From positions 2,170,001-2,234,000 of the forward strand of contig NZ_CP049935.1 in the NCBI RefSeq assembly GCF_011383005.1: DNA of 64,000 nucleotides, written 5' to 3'. This document shows positions 51,328 through 59,915 of the stretch, piece by piece. A program made the position numbers and the translations under genes. The DNA is from Phycicoccus sp. HDW14. GTDB taxonomy: Bacteria > Actinomycetota > Actinomycetes > Actinomycetales > Dermatophilaceae. Each line of letters opens with the position of its first letter. Position 1 is the stretch's first letter. Under the pieces are notes generated by a model, which saw only the letters and a list, made by a program, of their open reading frames with translations, ran no database searches and was not told where the DNA came from.

Positions 51328-52314
51328 ATGCGAAGCACCCTCAGGTTCACCGCTGCCGGACTCGGAGCAGCCCTCGCCCTCGCGGCCTGCTCCACCGGCG
51401 CACCGTCGACCAGCTCGTCGTCCGGTACCAGCGGTGGCAACGACAACAAGAACATCGCCTTCGTCCAGGGCGTGGCCGGGGACGAGTTCTACATCACCAT
51501 GCAGTGCGGCATCGAGGCCAAGGCCAAGGAGCTCGGCTACACGGTGACCACCCAGGGTCCGCAGAAGTTCGACCCGACCCTCCAGAAGCCGATCGTCGAC
51601 TCGGTCACCGCGTCCAAGCCGGCCGCGCTGCTCGTCGCACCGACCGACGTCCAGGCCATGCAGGCCCCGCTGCAGCAGGCCGCGGCCGCCGGCATCAAGG
51701 TCGTGCTCGTCGACACCACCGTCAACGACCCCTCGTTCGCCGTCTCCGAGATCAGCTCGGACAACGTCGGCGGCGGGAAGGCGGCCTTCGAGGCCATCAA
51801 GGCGGCCAAGCCGAGCGGCGGCAAGGTGCTCGTCATCTCCACCGACCCCGGTGTCTCCACCGTCGACGCCCGCGTCAAGGGCTTCGAGGACGCGGCGAAG
51901 GCCGACAGCTCGTTCAACTACCTCGGCGTCCAGTACAGCCACAACGACCCGGCGACCGCGGCGAACCTCGTCTCGTCGGCGCTGCAGAAGGACCCCGACA
52001 TCGTCGGCATCTTCGCGACCAACCTCTTCTCCGCCGAGGGCTCGGCCACCGGTGTCCGCCAGGCCGGTGCCAAGGACCTGACGATCGTCGGCTTCGACGC
52101 CGGCCCGAACCAGATCAAGGCCCTCCAGGACGGCACCGTCCAGGCCCTCGTGGCCCAGCAGCCCGGCACCATCGGCACCGACGGTGTCGAGCAGGCCGTC
52201 GCGGCCCTGACCGGCAAGTCCGTCGAGAAGAAGATCCAGACCGGCTTCACCATCATCACCAAGGACAACCTGTCCGGTGAGGGTGGCCAGGCGGCCTACA
52301 AGTCGACCTGCTGA
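51328..52314 (+). CDS. Sugar ABC transporter substrate-binding lipoprotein (RbsB-like)
   Basis: 328 residues. Lipoprotein signal with lipobox LALAAC (Cys at about residue 23), Ser-rich linker, then a type I periplasmic-binding fold: AFVQGVAGDEFYITMQCGIEAKAKELGY, ALLVAPTDVQAMQAPLQQAAAAGIKVVLVDT, SEISSDNVGGGKAAFEAI, GFEDAAKADSSFNYLGVQYSHNDP and IVGFDAGPNQIKALQDGTVQALVAQQP in parts. Closest to ribose, fructose and autoinducer-2-type binders, so a pentose, ketose or polyol ligand is likely. Last gene of the LacI-controlled operon, 56 bases after the permease, with AGAAAGG as ribosome binding site. Confidence 0.92.
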   Translation: MRSTLRFTAAGLGAALALAACSTGAPSTSSSSGTSGGNDNKNIAFVQGVAGDEFYITMQCGIEAKAKELGYTVTTQGPQKFDPTLQKPIVDSVTASKPAALLVAPTDVQAMQAPLQQAAAAGIKVVLVDTTVNDPSFAVSEISSDNVGGGKAAFEAIKAAKPSGGKVLVISTDPGVSTVDARVKGFEDAAKADSSFNYLGVQYSHNDPATAANLVSSALQKDPDIVGIFATNLFSAEGSATGVRQAGAKDLTIVGFDAGPNQIKALQDGTVQALVAQQPGTIGTDGVEQAVAALTGKSVEKKIQTGFTIITKDNLSGEGGQAAYKSTC

Positions 52315-52331
52315 GGCAGGTCCCCGACCGC

Positions 52332-52367
52332 GGGGTCGCCACCAGCCGTGAGGGCGGTGGCGGCCCC
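52332..52367. terminator. Hairpin after the sugar operon
   Basis: GGGGTCGCCACC (52332-52343) pairs with GGTGGCGGCCCC (52356-52367), one mismatch and a 12-base loop. It lies between convergent genes, 17 bases after the binding-protein stop. No U tract. Confidence 0.55.
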
Positions 52368-52396
52368 GCTCCGCGTCCCGGGTCGGGCGGTGCCGG

Positions 52397-52893
52397 TCAG
52401 CCCGTCGTGACGTCGACGAGGGCGGCGTGCCCCCGCGCGTCGACGCGCACGGTGGCGACGGCCGTACCGGCCTGCACCGCCGAGGTGACCGACGACGCCT
52501 CGTCCTGCGGCAGCCAGAGGCTCTCGATGCCGCACCGCAGCCGCCAGCCGGAGTCGTCGCACCGCAGGTAGCGGCCCTGCTCCGGAGGCGTGCGGCGGAC
52601 GGGCCCACCGACCCACACGGCGCCCTCGCGGGTGAGGGTGACGTACGCGGTCCCGCGCTCGCCCTCGACCGCCGCGACCGACGGGCCGTCGCCGAGGCCG
52701 GAGCTGCCGGGCAGGTCGGGGTAGGACAGGTCGACGTACGCGCCGCGGCCGGGGTCGACGGGGTCGACGGCCGCCACCCGCAACCGGACCTCCTCCCCGT
52801 GAGGCGGGCCGAGAGCGGGGCCCACACGGCCACGCCGACGAGCACCAGCTGGGCGGCGGCCGCCGCCACGACACGGGTCGTGCGGGGGGTCAT
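52397..52893 (-). CDS. GDYXXLXY-type small exported protein, one frame break
   Basis: About 166 residues once repaired. MTPRTTRVVAAAAAQLVLVGVAVWAPLSARLTG begins a membrane anchor; the frame breaks at the C run 52795-52798 and continues EEVRLRVAAVDPVDPGRGAYVDLSYPDLPG, the family's GDYxxLxY motif (here GAYVDLSY). Two cysteines follow near the C-terminus. ATG at 52893 overlaps the DUF2157 protein's stop (ATGA). Family members are always paired with DUF2157 proteins; function unknown. Confidence 0.85.
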
Positions 52894-54160
52894 GACGCGC
52901 CGCCGCCCTGCTCGGCGAGCAGCCGGCGGCGACCGCGGTCCGCGAGGACACCGGTGCCGAGGAGCACCACCCCCACCGCGAGGAACAGGACCGCTCCGGA
53001 GAGGATCGGGGCGAAGACCGCGAAGGCCTGGGTGGTCGTGAAGAGCACGAGGGCCGCTGTGGCAGCCCAGGTGAGCCGGTCGGAGTCGCGCGCCCCGCCG
53101 AGCACGGCGTAGCCGCTGGCGACCGCGAGGTAGACGACGACCGCCACGACGGCCCGCAGCCAGTCGCCCGGCGTGAGGTCGGAGGCGACGCCCGGTTCGG
53201 CGGACGCGCGCCACAGGGCGAGGAGGACGACGAGCACGAGGCCGAGGGCGGACAGGCCGACCTCGAGGCGGTCGAGTCGCTCGCCACGGAGCACGGCCAC
53301 GACCCCGAGGACCAGGGCGAGCCCGAGGGCCACCCACAGCAGCGGTGTGCCGGAGCCGGTCTCCTGGGCGAACGGCAGCGCCGCGCCGAAGAGTGCACCG
53401 AGCGTGAGCAGGCCGCCGACCTCACGCCACGGGACGCCGAGGGGCCGCCAACCGGTCGCGCGGGCGGGCAGGCGCCGATGGAGAACACCGACGGCGACGG
53501 CGACGAGGGCCGCGGTGGCGAGGGCGAGCGTGACCGAGAGGACGTCGGACGAGGCGTCGACGGTGTGCCAGACGAGCCAGAAGGCCGCGAGACCGATGCC
53601 GACGACGGCCGGCCCCACCCCGGCGACCGCGTAGGCGTACAGCAGCGCCCCGAGCGCCCAGACCCCACGAGCGCAGGCTCGTAGGCGGCGACCTGGAGGC
53701 TCTGTGCGGCCTGGAAGACGACGGCACCGAAGGCCGCCACCACGAGGAGGCGGACCGCGCCCACCACGGGTGACGCGACGTCACCGAGCCGCTCACGCCG
53801 GGACTGGAGGACCTCGGCGACCACGAGGAGGCCGAGCCAGAGGACGGTGACGACGACGAACCGCACGAGCGGCGACATCTGGTCGAGGTTCGCGGCGACC
53901 GTCCAGATCAGGCCGACCCCGACGAACAACGCCCCGAGCGTGAGCACGATGCGGGACAGGGTGACGCGGCGGTGGGCGACGTAACGCTCCCGGATGGCGG
54001 CCGTCGTCGTGTCGTCGACGAGGCCCTCTGCCCGCCACGTGGCGAGCTGGGCGTCCAGCCAGGCCAGCTGGGCGGGCGTGACCGTGGTGTGGGGGCGCGG
54101 CGGACGGTCACCGTTGCCGGGCGCGGAGTGGGACGGGGCGGAGGTGGGTGGCGCGGACAT
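52890..54160 (-). CDS. DUF2157-family membrane protein, one frame break
   Basis: About 424 residues after repair. N-terminal soluble domain (VTPAQLAWLDAQLATWRAEGLVDDTTTAAIRERYVAHR in parts: LAWLDAQLATWRAEGLVD) then about 10 spans, beginning VTLSRIVLTLGALFVGVGLIW and including YLAVASGYAVLGGARDSDRL. The frame breaks at the C run 53663-53666 (PALVG then VWALGALLYAYAVAG). ATG at 54160 follows GGAGG. Operon with the GDYXXLXY protein downstream. Role unknown; perhaps a sensor or transporter of the envelope. Confidence 0.84.
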
Positions 54161-54330
54161 CGCGGCCTCCTGGTGCGAGAGGGCGCCCTGGCGGGGCCGC
54201 TTCCAGTGTCCCGCCGGCGCACCCGTCGCGCCATGAGCACGGTCACTCGGGCGCGCCGCCGGCCCGAGGTGACGGGTGCAGCGCCCGGGTGTCCTGGATC
54301 TGGTCGCTGCCACCGGAGTCCGGACGATCG

Positions 54331-55281
54331 TCAGGTGCGGCAGGGCGCGGCGTCCGACGGGTCGGGGGCGGGGACCGCCCGGGCGGGCGCGGAAGGGCGC
54401 AGCCGCGCGGCGACCGCGGCCCGCACCGGCGCCTGGGAGACGAGCACGCTGCCGAGCACGAGCACCATCGCGACGAGGTGCACCGGCCCGAACGACTCGG
54501 CGAGCAGCACCACCCCGAGGACCGTCCCCACGACCGGGTTGAGCAGCCCGACGACGGCGACCGCCCCCGCGTCCATCCGGGTGAGGCCGCGGAACCACAC
54601 GACGTAGCCGACGACCGACCCGACCAGCCCGAGGTAGGCCAGGGCCAGCAGCGCCGGCAGGTCGAGGGCCGGTGGGGCGCCCTCGGTCACGGCGGCCACC
54701 GGGACGAGCAGCAGGCCACCCACCACCAGCTGCCACGACGTGGTGACGAGGACCCGCCCGGGCGCGGTCCAGCGCTTCACGAGGACGAACCCGACCGACG
54801 CCGACACGACGGCACCGACGGACGCCGCGACACCGACGGGGTCGACCGGACCGATGTTGTCGTTCTGCCAGACGAGGAGCACGACCCCGCCGATCCCGAC
54901 GACGGCCGCGAGCAGGGTGACGAGGGGCTGGCGCTCCCCGAGCGCCAACCACGCGACGCCCATGACGACGAGCGGGGAGACGGCGGTCAGGGTCGCCCCC
55001 AGGCCGCTCGGCAGCCGGTAGGCCGCCACGTAGAGCAGCCCGAAGAAGACGGCGTGGTTGAGGGTGCCCAGCACCAGGGCCCGTCCCCACCAGCGACCCC
55101 GGGGCAGCTCGCGCAACCAGAGCAGCATGAGCAGGCCGGCGGGCAGCAGGCGCATCGCCGCGGAGAACATCGGACGTCCCGGCGGCAGCCAGAGCTGGGT
55201 GACGGCGTCGGTCGACCCCCACACCACCGGTGCGACCGCCGTGAGCAGCACCGTGCGGACCATCCTCGAACCATCTTCCAC
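54331..55281 (-). CDS. EamA-family (DMT) transporter
   Basis: About 316 residues, ten spans in two EamA repeats: LLTAVAPVVWGSTDAVTQLW, LPAGLLMLLWLRELP, GLLYVAAYRLPSGLGATLTAVSPL, then ASVGAVVSASVGFVLVKRW and GLVGSVVGYVVWFRGLTRMDAGAVAVVGLLNPV in parts. Such proteins export amino acids, metabolites or drugs. I take the GTG at 55281 because TAATAT lies 7 bases upstream; it reads VEDGSRMVRT. An ATG at 55263 is the alternative. It is divergent from a MarR gene with a shared operator. The 170 bases to the DUF2157 gene show nothing I can name. Confidence 0.86.
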   Translation of the reverse strand: MEDGSRMVRTVLLTAVAPVVWGSTDAVTQLWLPPGRPMFSAAMRLLPAGLLMLLWLRELPRGRWWGRALVLGTLNHAVFFGLLYVAAYRLPSGLGATLTAVSPLVVMGVAWLALGERQPLVTLLAAVVGIGGVVLLVWQNDNIGPVDPVGVAASVGAVVSASVGFVLVKRWTAPGRVLVTTSWQLVVGGLLLVPVAAVTEGAPPALDLPALLALAYLGLVGSVVGYVVWFRGLTRMDAGAVAVVGLLNPVVGTVLGVVLLAESFGPVHLVAMVLVLGSVLVSQAPVRAAVAARLRPSAPARAVPAPDPSDAAPCRT

Positions 55282-55308
55282 GGAAGGCATATTACCTTCC
55301 GTGGAAGA
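55274..55308. promoter_or_regulatory. Perfect inverted repeat (MarR operator) over both -10 regions
   Basis: TCTTCCACGGAAGG (55274-55287) and CCTTCCGTGGAAGA (55295-55308) are exact inverse complements around a 7-base centre. The EamA -10 (TAATAT, 55294-55289) lies in the centre and its GTG in the left arm; the MarR -10 (TAGAGT, 55309-55314) follows the right arm. Confidence 0.8.
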
Positions 55309-55320
55309 TAGAGTCCAGCC

Positions 55321-55806
55321 ATGGACCACGTGGCCACCGTGCACGACCAGTGGCGCACCGAGCGCCCCGACCTCGACACCACCCCGCTGCTCGTCATCGG
55401 ACGCATCCACCGGCTCGCCGCCGCGCTGACCCCCGAGCTGACCGCCGTGTACGCCGAGTTCGGCCTCGGGGAGGGCGAGTTCGACGTGCTGGCCACCCTT
55501 CGCCGGCAGGGCGCGCCCTTCACGCTCACCCCCGGGGAGCTCTCCGACCGGACGATGGTAACCTCCGGCGCCGTCAGCAAGCGCCTCGACCGGCTCGAGG
55601 AACGCGGCCTCGTCGAGCGCCGGGCGAGCACCGCCGACGGCCGGTCCCGTCCCGTCACCCTGACGCCCGCCGGGCGGGACCTCATCGACGACGCCATGAC
55701 CGCGCACACCGCCAACGAGGCCCGCCTGCTCGCCGCCCTCCCCGCCCGCGACCGCGACGCCCTCGCCCGGCTGCTCGGCCGGCTCGCCGAGTCGCTCGGG
55801 GTGTGA
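55321..55806 (+). CDS. MarR-family transcriptional regulator
   Basis: 161 residues. MarR fold: N-terminal helix, winged helix (about residues 48-115) with EFDVLATLRRQGAPFTLTPGELSDRTMVTSGAVSKRLDRLEERGLVERR in parts (LTPGELSDRTMVTSGAVSKRL is the recognition part) and wing STADGRSRPVTLTPAG. ATG at 55321 lies 6 bases after TAGAGT, a leaderless start. It is divergent from EamA and most probably binds the 35-base palindrome covering both promoters, so it represses the exporter and itself until an inducer binds. Confidence 0.9.
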   Translation: MDHVATVHDQWRTERPDLDTTPLLVIGRIHRLAAALTPELTAVYAEFGLGEGEFDVLATLRRQGAPFTLTPGELSDRTMVTSGAVSKRLDRLEERGLVERRASTADGRSRPVTLTPAGRDLIDDAMTAHTANEARLLAALPARDRDALARLLGRLAESLGV

Positions 55807-55850
55807 GCGAGGACTCGCCCCGGCGCGAGGTGACCGCTCGACGGGACCGA

Positions 55851-55856
55851 TAGGGT
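55851..55856 (+). promoter_or_regulatory. -10 element of the carboxylase alpha gene
   Basis: TAGGGT, 6 bases before the ATG at 55863. Confidence 0.5.
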
Positions 55857-55862
55857 CGAACC

Positions 55863-57656
55863 ATGCCGATCAGCAAGGTCCTCATCGCGAACCGCGGCGA
55901 GATCGCCGTTCGCATCGCCCGTGCCTGCAAGGACTCGGGCATCACGTCCGTCGCCGTGTACGCCGACCCCGACCGCGACGCCCTCCACGTCAAGGTCGCG
56001 GACGAGGCGCACGCCCTCGGCGGCTCGACCCCCGGTGAGTCCTACCTCTTGCAGGACAAGCTCATCGAGGTCGCCCACGCCGCCGGAGCGGACGCCGTCC
56101 ACCCGGGCTACGGCTTCCTCGCCGAGAACGCCGGCTTCGCGCAGAAGGTCATCGACGCGGGCCTGGTCTGGATCGGCCCGGGACCCGAGGCCATCGACTC
56201 GCTCGGCGACAAGGTCAAGGCGCGACACATCGCGCTGGCCGCCGAGGCCCCGCTCGTGCCCGGCACGAAGGACCCCGTCGAGGGCCCCGACGAGGTCGTC
56301 GCGTTCGCGAAGGAGCACGGCCTGCCCGTGGCCATCAAGGCCGCGTACGGCGGCGGCGGTCGCGGCCTCAAGGTCGCCCGCACGCTCGAGGAGATCCCCG
56401 AGCTGTTCGACTCCGCCGTCCGCGAGGCGGTCACCGCCTTCGGCCGCGGCGAGTGCTTCGTCGAGCGCTTCCTCGACCACCCGCGCCACGTCGAGACCCA
56501 GTGCCTCGCCGACCAGCACGGCAACGTCGTCGTCGTCTCCACGCGCGACTGCTCGCTCCAGCGCCGCAACCAGAAGCTCGTCGAGGAGGCGCCCGCGCCC
56601 TTCATCACCGACGAGCAGCACACCGAGCTGCTCCGGGCGTCCAAGGAGATCCTCCGCCGGGCCGGCTACGTCGGCGCCGGCACCTGCGAGTTCCTCGTCG
56701 GGCCGCAGGGCGACATCAGCTTCCTCGAGGTCAACACCCGCCTCCAGGTCGAGCACCCGGTCTCCGAGGAGGTCACCGGCATCGACCTCGTCCGCGAGCA
56801 GTTCCGCATCGCGAACGGCGAGACCCTCGACTACCCGGACCCCGAGCCGCACGCGCACTCCATCGAGTTCCGCATCAACGGTGAGGACGCCGGCCGCGGC
56901 TTCCTCCCGGCGCCGGGCACCGTCAGCCGCCTCGTCGTGCCGCAGGGTCCCGGCGTCCGCTGGGACTCCGGCATGGTCGAGGGCGACACCGTCGCCGGGG
57001 CGTTCGACTCGATGATCGCCAAGCTCGTCGTCACCGGCCGCACGCGCCAGCAGGCGCTCGAGCGCGCGCGCCGCGCCCTCGCCGAGCTCGTCATCGAGGG
57101 AATGCCCACCGTCGTCCCCTTCCACCGCAAGGTCGTCGCCGACGCCGCGTTCGCCCCGGCCGACCCCGACTCGACGTTCTCGGTCCACACCCGCTGGATC
57201 GAGACCGAGTTCGACAACGACATCGAGGCCTACGCGGGCCCGTCGGGCGACGCCCCCGAGGCCGAGGAGCGTCAGACCGTCGTCGTGGAGGTCGGTGGCA
57301 AGCGCCTGGAGGTCTCCGTTCCCGGGGGCCTCTCCTTCGGTGGGGGTGGCGGCGGCTCGACCGTCAAGAAGAAGGCTCCCCGCCGCTCGGGTGGCGGCGC
57401 CGGTGGTGCAGCCGCCTCGGGCGACTCCCTCACCGCCCCGATGCAGGGCACGATCGTCAAGGTCAGCGTCGAGGAGGGGGCCACCGTGGCCGCCGGCGAC
57501 CAGGTCGTCGTCCTCGAGGCCATGAAGATGGAGCAGCCGATCACCGCGCACAAGGCCGGTGTCGTCACGGGCCTGACGGCCGAGGTCGGCGCCACCGTGA
57601 GCAACGGCGCCGTCCTCTGCGAGATCAAGGACGCCGAGGCCCCCGCGGAGGGCTGA
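55863..57656 (+). CDS. Acetyl/propionyl-CoA carboxylase alpha subunit (biotin carboxylase-BCCP)
   Basis: 597 residues. Biotin carboxylase (about 1-450): [16 protein letters not shown] start, [32 protein letters not shown] in the ATP-grasp glycine loop, [25 protein letters not shown] and [17 protein letters not shown] low-complexity Gly/Lys linker leads to the BCCP domain (about 520-597) with the biotinylated Lys555 in EAMKMEQ. It is the only biotin carboxylase in the window and so the candidate partner of both beta subunits (25937 and 34581). A leaderless start is predicted. Confidence 0.94.
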   Translation: MPISKVLIANRGEIAVRIARACKDSGITSVAVYADPDRDALHVKVADEAHALGGSTPGESYLLQDKLIEVAHAAGADAVHPGYGFLAENAGFAQKVIDAGLVWIGPGPEAIDSLGDKVKARHIALAAEAPLVPGTKDPVEGPDEVVAFAKEHGLPVAIKAAYGGGGRGLKVARTLEEIPELFDSAVREAVTAFGRGECFVERFLDHPRHVETQCLADQHGNVVVVSTRDCSLQRRNQKLVEEAPAPFITDEQHTELLRASKEILRRAGYVGAGTCEFLVGPQGDISFLEVNTRLQVEHPVSEEVTGIDLVREQFRIANGETLDYPDPEPHAHSIEFRINGEDAGRGFLPAPGTVSRLVVPQGPGVRWDSGMVEGDTVAGAFDSMIAKLVVTGRTRQQALERARRALAELVIEGMPTVVPFHRKVVADAAFAPADPDSTFSVHTRWIETEFDNDIEAYAGPSGDAPEAEERQTVVVEVGGKRLEVSVPGGLSFGGGGGGSTVKKKAPRRSGGGAGGAAASGDSLTAPMQGTIVKVSVEEGATVAAGDQVVVLEAMKMEQPITAHKAGVVTGLTAEVGATVSNGAVLCEIKDAEAPAEG

Positions 57657-57664
57657 CGCGCCCC

Positions 57665-57745
57665 CCTCGACCCCGTCGAAGGTACAGAACACGCCGTGCG
57701 AGCACCTGCTCACACGGCGTGTTCTGTACTTTCGACGGGTTGAGG
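57665..57745. terminator. Very long near-perfect hairpin after the carboxylase alpha gene
   Basis: Left arm 57665-57698 and right arm 57713-57745 pair over about 33 bases with one bulge and two mismatches (core GTACAGAACACGCCGTG against CACGGCGTGTTCTGTAC). The loop is about 14 bases. It lies 8 bases after the carboxylase stop and 2 before the convergent gene's stop. No U tract. Confidence 0.7.
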
Positions 57746-57747
57746 CC

Positions 57748-57978
57748 TCAGGTGAGGTCGCGGCGGGGCTGCGGGTCGTCCCCGGTGCCGGGCGCCGGGT
57801 TGGGCGCGACCGGCGAGGGGTCGGCCGGGTCGTGCGGGTGCCACGGCTCGACCGGGTCGGGGTCGAGGGTGTCGGGCGCGTCCGGGTCGACGGGGTCGGG
57901 CGCCTCGGGCGAGGCGGGAAGGTCCTCGTCGGGCGGCTGCGGCAGGTCGGGGCCGGTCCCGGTCGACACGGCGCTCAC
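57748..57978 (-). CDS. Hypothetical acidic Pro/Asp-rich 76-residue protein
   Basis: The GTG at 57978 overlaps the stop of the antitoxin-like gene (GTGA). The chain is mostly Pro and Asp (PDPVDPDAPDTLDPDPVEPW), with no fold expected and no motif recognised. Third-position codon bias in such Pro/Asp repeats is not decisive. It could be a genuine disordered partner of the upstream protein, or only an open frame kept free of stops by high GC. Confidence 0.45.
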   Translation of the reverse strand: MSAVSTGTGPDLPQPPDEDLPASPEAPDPVDPDAPDTLDPDPVEPWHPHDPADPSPVAPNPAPGTGDDPQPRRDLT

Positions 57979-58253
57979 GCCCGGGAACCCTGGGAGGGCG
58001 GCGGGGGCGGCGGCACCTGGCCACCACCTGGGCCCCCCACGACCCCGCCGGACCCGGTGGGCGGCAGGCCGAGGCCCTTGCGCAGGGCCTGGCCGCCCTT
58101 CCCGACCTTGTCGGCGTGCTGCGGACCGGCCTTGGAGCGCACGAAGCCCTCGACCCTCCCGATCGCCTCGTCGGCCTTCTGCGGGTTGTCGCGGGCGTAG
58201 TCCTTGACCTTCGTGACGGCGGCGATGAGCGCGGCCGCGCGGACCTTGGCCAT
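57975..58253 (-). CDS. Rv0909/MT0933-like putative antitoxin
   Basis: 92 residues. MAKVRAAALIAAVTKVKDYARDNPQKADEAIGRVEGFVRSKAGPQHADKV (in parts: KVKDYARDNPQKADEAI and RVEGFVRSKAGPQHADKV) has the helical K/A/D-rich pattern of the MT0933-type antitoxin family, whose members contain a G(K/P)xxADKV stretch. The tail is Gly/Pro-rich. ATG at 58253 is preceded by GAGGACG. No toxin of the usual partner family is encoded beside it. Many such proteins are orphans, and whether they act as antitoxins is doubtful. Confidence 0.7.
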   Translation of the reverse strand: MAKVRAAALIAAVTKVKDYARDNPQKADEAIGRVEGFVRSKAGPQHADKVGKGGQALRKGLGLPPTGSGGVVGGPGGGQVPPPPPPSQGSRA

Positions 58254-58342
58254 GTCGTCCTCCTCGGGATGGGCTCTCACGGGGACAACCCATCCTGCCC
58301 GCGCGGAGTTCCCGACGGCGGCGGAGGTGTCAGGCGATGGCG

Positions 58343-59767
58343 TCAGGCGATGGGGTGCAGCCGGCGCGCCGCCTCGGCGATCGACCCCGACAGCGACGGG
58401 TACACCGTGAAGGTCGAGGCGACCTGGTCGACGTTGAGCCGGTGCTGCACGGCGAGGGTCACCGGGAAGATCAGCTCGGAGGCCCGCGGCGCGACGACCA
58501 CTCCCCCGACGACGGCGCCGGACCCCTTCTGCGCGAACAGCTTCACGAAGCCGTCGGTGATGCCGAGCATCTTGGCGCGGGGGTTGCGGGCCAGCGGCAG
58601 CATGAGCACCTCGGCGTCGACCTTCGCGTCGTCGACGTCCTTCTGGGTGATGCCGACCGTGGCGATCTCGGGGTCGGTGAAGATGTTCGCCGACACGACC
58701 CCGAGGTTGAGCGGGGCCACGGCGTCACCGAGCGCGTGCGACATCGCGATGCGCCCCTGCATCGCCGCGACGGAGGCGAGCGGCAGGACGCCGGTGCAGT
58801 CCCCGGCTGCGTAGACCCCTCGCACCGACGTGCGCGACACCCGGTCGACGGCGACGTGGCCCGAGGGCAGAAGGTCGACCCCGACCTCCTCGAGCCCGAT
58901 GCCCCGGGTCAGCGGCACCGACCCGACGGCCAGCAGCGCGTGCGTCCCGGTGACCTCGCGCCCGTCCTCGAGCCGGACGACCACGCCGTCGGCGGTGCGC
59001 TCGACCGCCGCCATCCGCGAGCGCCCGAGCACCTCCATCCCGCGCTTGCGGAACACGTCCTCGATGACGGCGGCGGCGTCCGGGTCCTCACCGGGCAGCA
59101 CCCGGTCGCGCGAGGACACGAGGACGACCTCGGACCCCAGCCCGAGGTAGGCCTGGGCGAGCTCGGCGCCGGTGACACCGGACCCGACGACGACGAGCCG
59201 CTGCGGCAGCTCGCGCAGGTCGTAGATCTGCTGCCAGGTGAGGATGCGCTCGCCGTCCGGCACGGCGGTGTCCATCACCCGCGGTGAGGCACCGGTGGCG
59301 ACGAGCACGACGTCGGCCTCGAGCTCCTCGGTGGCGGCGTCGGAGGCGACCCCGGAGGCGACCCGCACGGCGGTCGGCGACACGAGCGACCCGTCGCCCT
59401 CGACGACCCGGACCCCGACCTCGAGCAGCCGGGCCCGGATGTCGGCGCTCTGCGCCCGGGCCAGGGTCAGCACGCGGCGGTTGACCTCGGGCAGGTCGGC
59501 GACGGCGTCGGACACCTCGTCGCCCTCGAGGTCCTCGAGGTGGACGCCGAGGTCGGCCGCCGTCTCGAAATCGCTCATGTAGTCGGCGGTCGAGATGAGG
59601 GCCTTGCTCGGGACGCAGTCGGTGAGCACGGCGGCGCCGCCGATGCCGGTGCGCTCGACGACGGTGACCTCGGCCCCGAGGTGGGCGCCGACGAGGGCCG
59701 CCTCGTACCCGCCGGGGCCCCCGCCGAGGATGACGACTCTGCTCGACCGCGCGTTCACGGCCCCCAT
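58343..59767 (-). CDS. NAD(P)H-quinone dehydrogenase (LpdA type)
   Basis: 474-residue flavoprotein disulfide-reductase relative. GGGPGGYEAALVGAHLGAEVTVVE binds FAD; the redox position reads GGAAVLTDCVPSKALI, lacking the first Cys of the usual CxxxxC pair, which marks the quinone-reducing LpdA group rather than dihydrolipoamide dehydrogenase. VVVGSGVTGAELAQAYLGLG is the NAD(P)H loop, GVYAAGDCTGVLPLASVAAMQGR binds FAD, and the dimer domain ends LHPIA. ATG at 59767. Probably reduces menaquinones or xenobiotic quinones. It shares no operon with its neighbours. Confidence 0.9.
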   Translation of the reverse strand: MGAVNARSSRVVILGGGPGGYEAALVGAHLGAEVTVVERTGIGGAAVLTDCVPSKALISTADYMSDFETAADLGVHLEDLEGDEVSDAVADLPEVNRRVLTLARAQSADIRARLLEVGVRVVEGDGSLVSPTAVRVASGVASDAATEELEADVVLVATGASPRVMDTAVPDGERILTWQQIYDLRELPQRLVVVGSGVTGAELAQAYLGLGSEVVLVSSRDRVLPGEDPDAAAVIEDVFRKRGMEVLGRSRMAAVERTADGVVVRLEDGREVTGTHALLAVGSVPLTRGIGLEEVGVDLLPSGHVAVDRVSRTSVRGVYAAGDCTGVLPLASVAAMQGRIAMSHALGDAVAPLNLGVVSANIFTDPEIATVGITQKDVDDAKVDAEVLMLPLARNPRAKMLGITDGFVKLFAQKGSGAVVGGVVVAPRASELIFPVTLAVQHRLNVDQVASTFTVYPSLSGSIAEAARRLHPIA

Positions 59768-59829
59768 CCAACCACCCTCGTCGCAGGTCACGATCGGGCC
59801 ACCCGGGGTGACGATGTGGCAAAGGTCCC

Positions 59830-59859
59830 TTTCCGAACCACTGGTCCCGACCCTAGAGT
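59830..59859 (+). promoter_or_regulatory. Possible promoter of the second ABC operon
   Basis: TTTCCG (59830-59835), 18-base spacer and TAGAGT (59854-59859), about 56 bases before the ATG at 59916. The leader carries GAGGAGG. Confidence 0.4.
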
Positions 59860-59915
59860 GCGACCGGGACCGCTGTCGGTCCCCGGCTCTCGCCGTCCCC
59901 CTCGAGGAGGTCCAC

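Noticed and set aside
58343..59767. Dihydrolipoamide dehydrogenase of a 2-oxoacid dehydrogenase complex.
   Set aside because: The first redox Cys is missing (GGAAVLTDCVPSK), the mark of quinone-reducing LpdA proteins.
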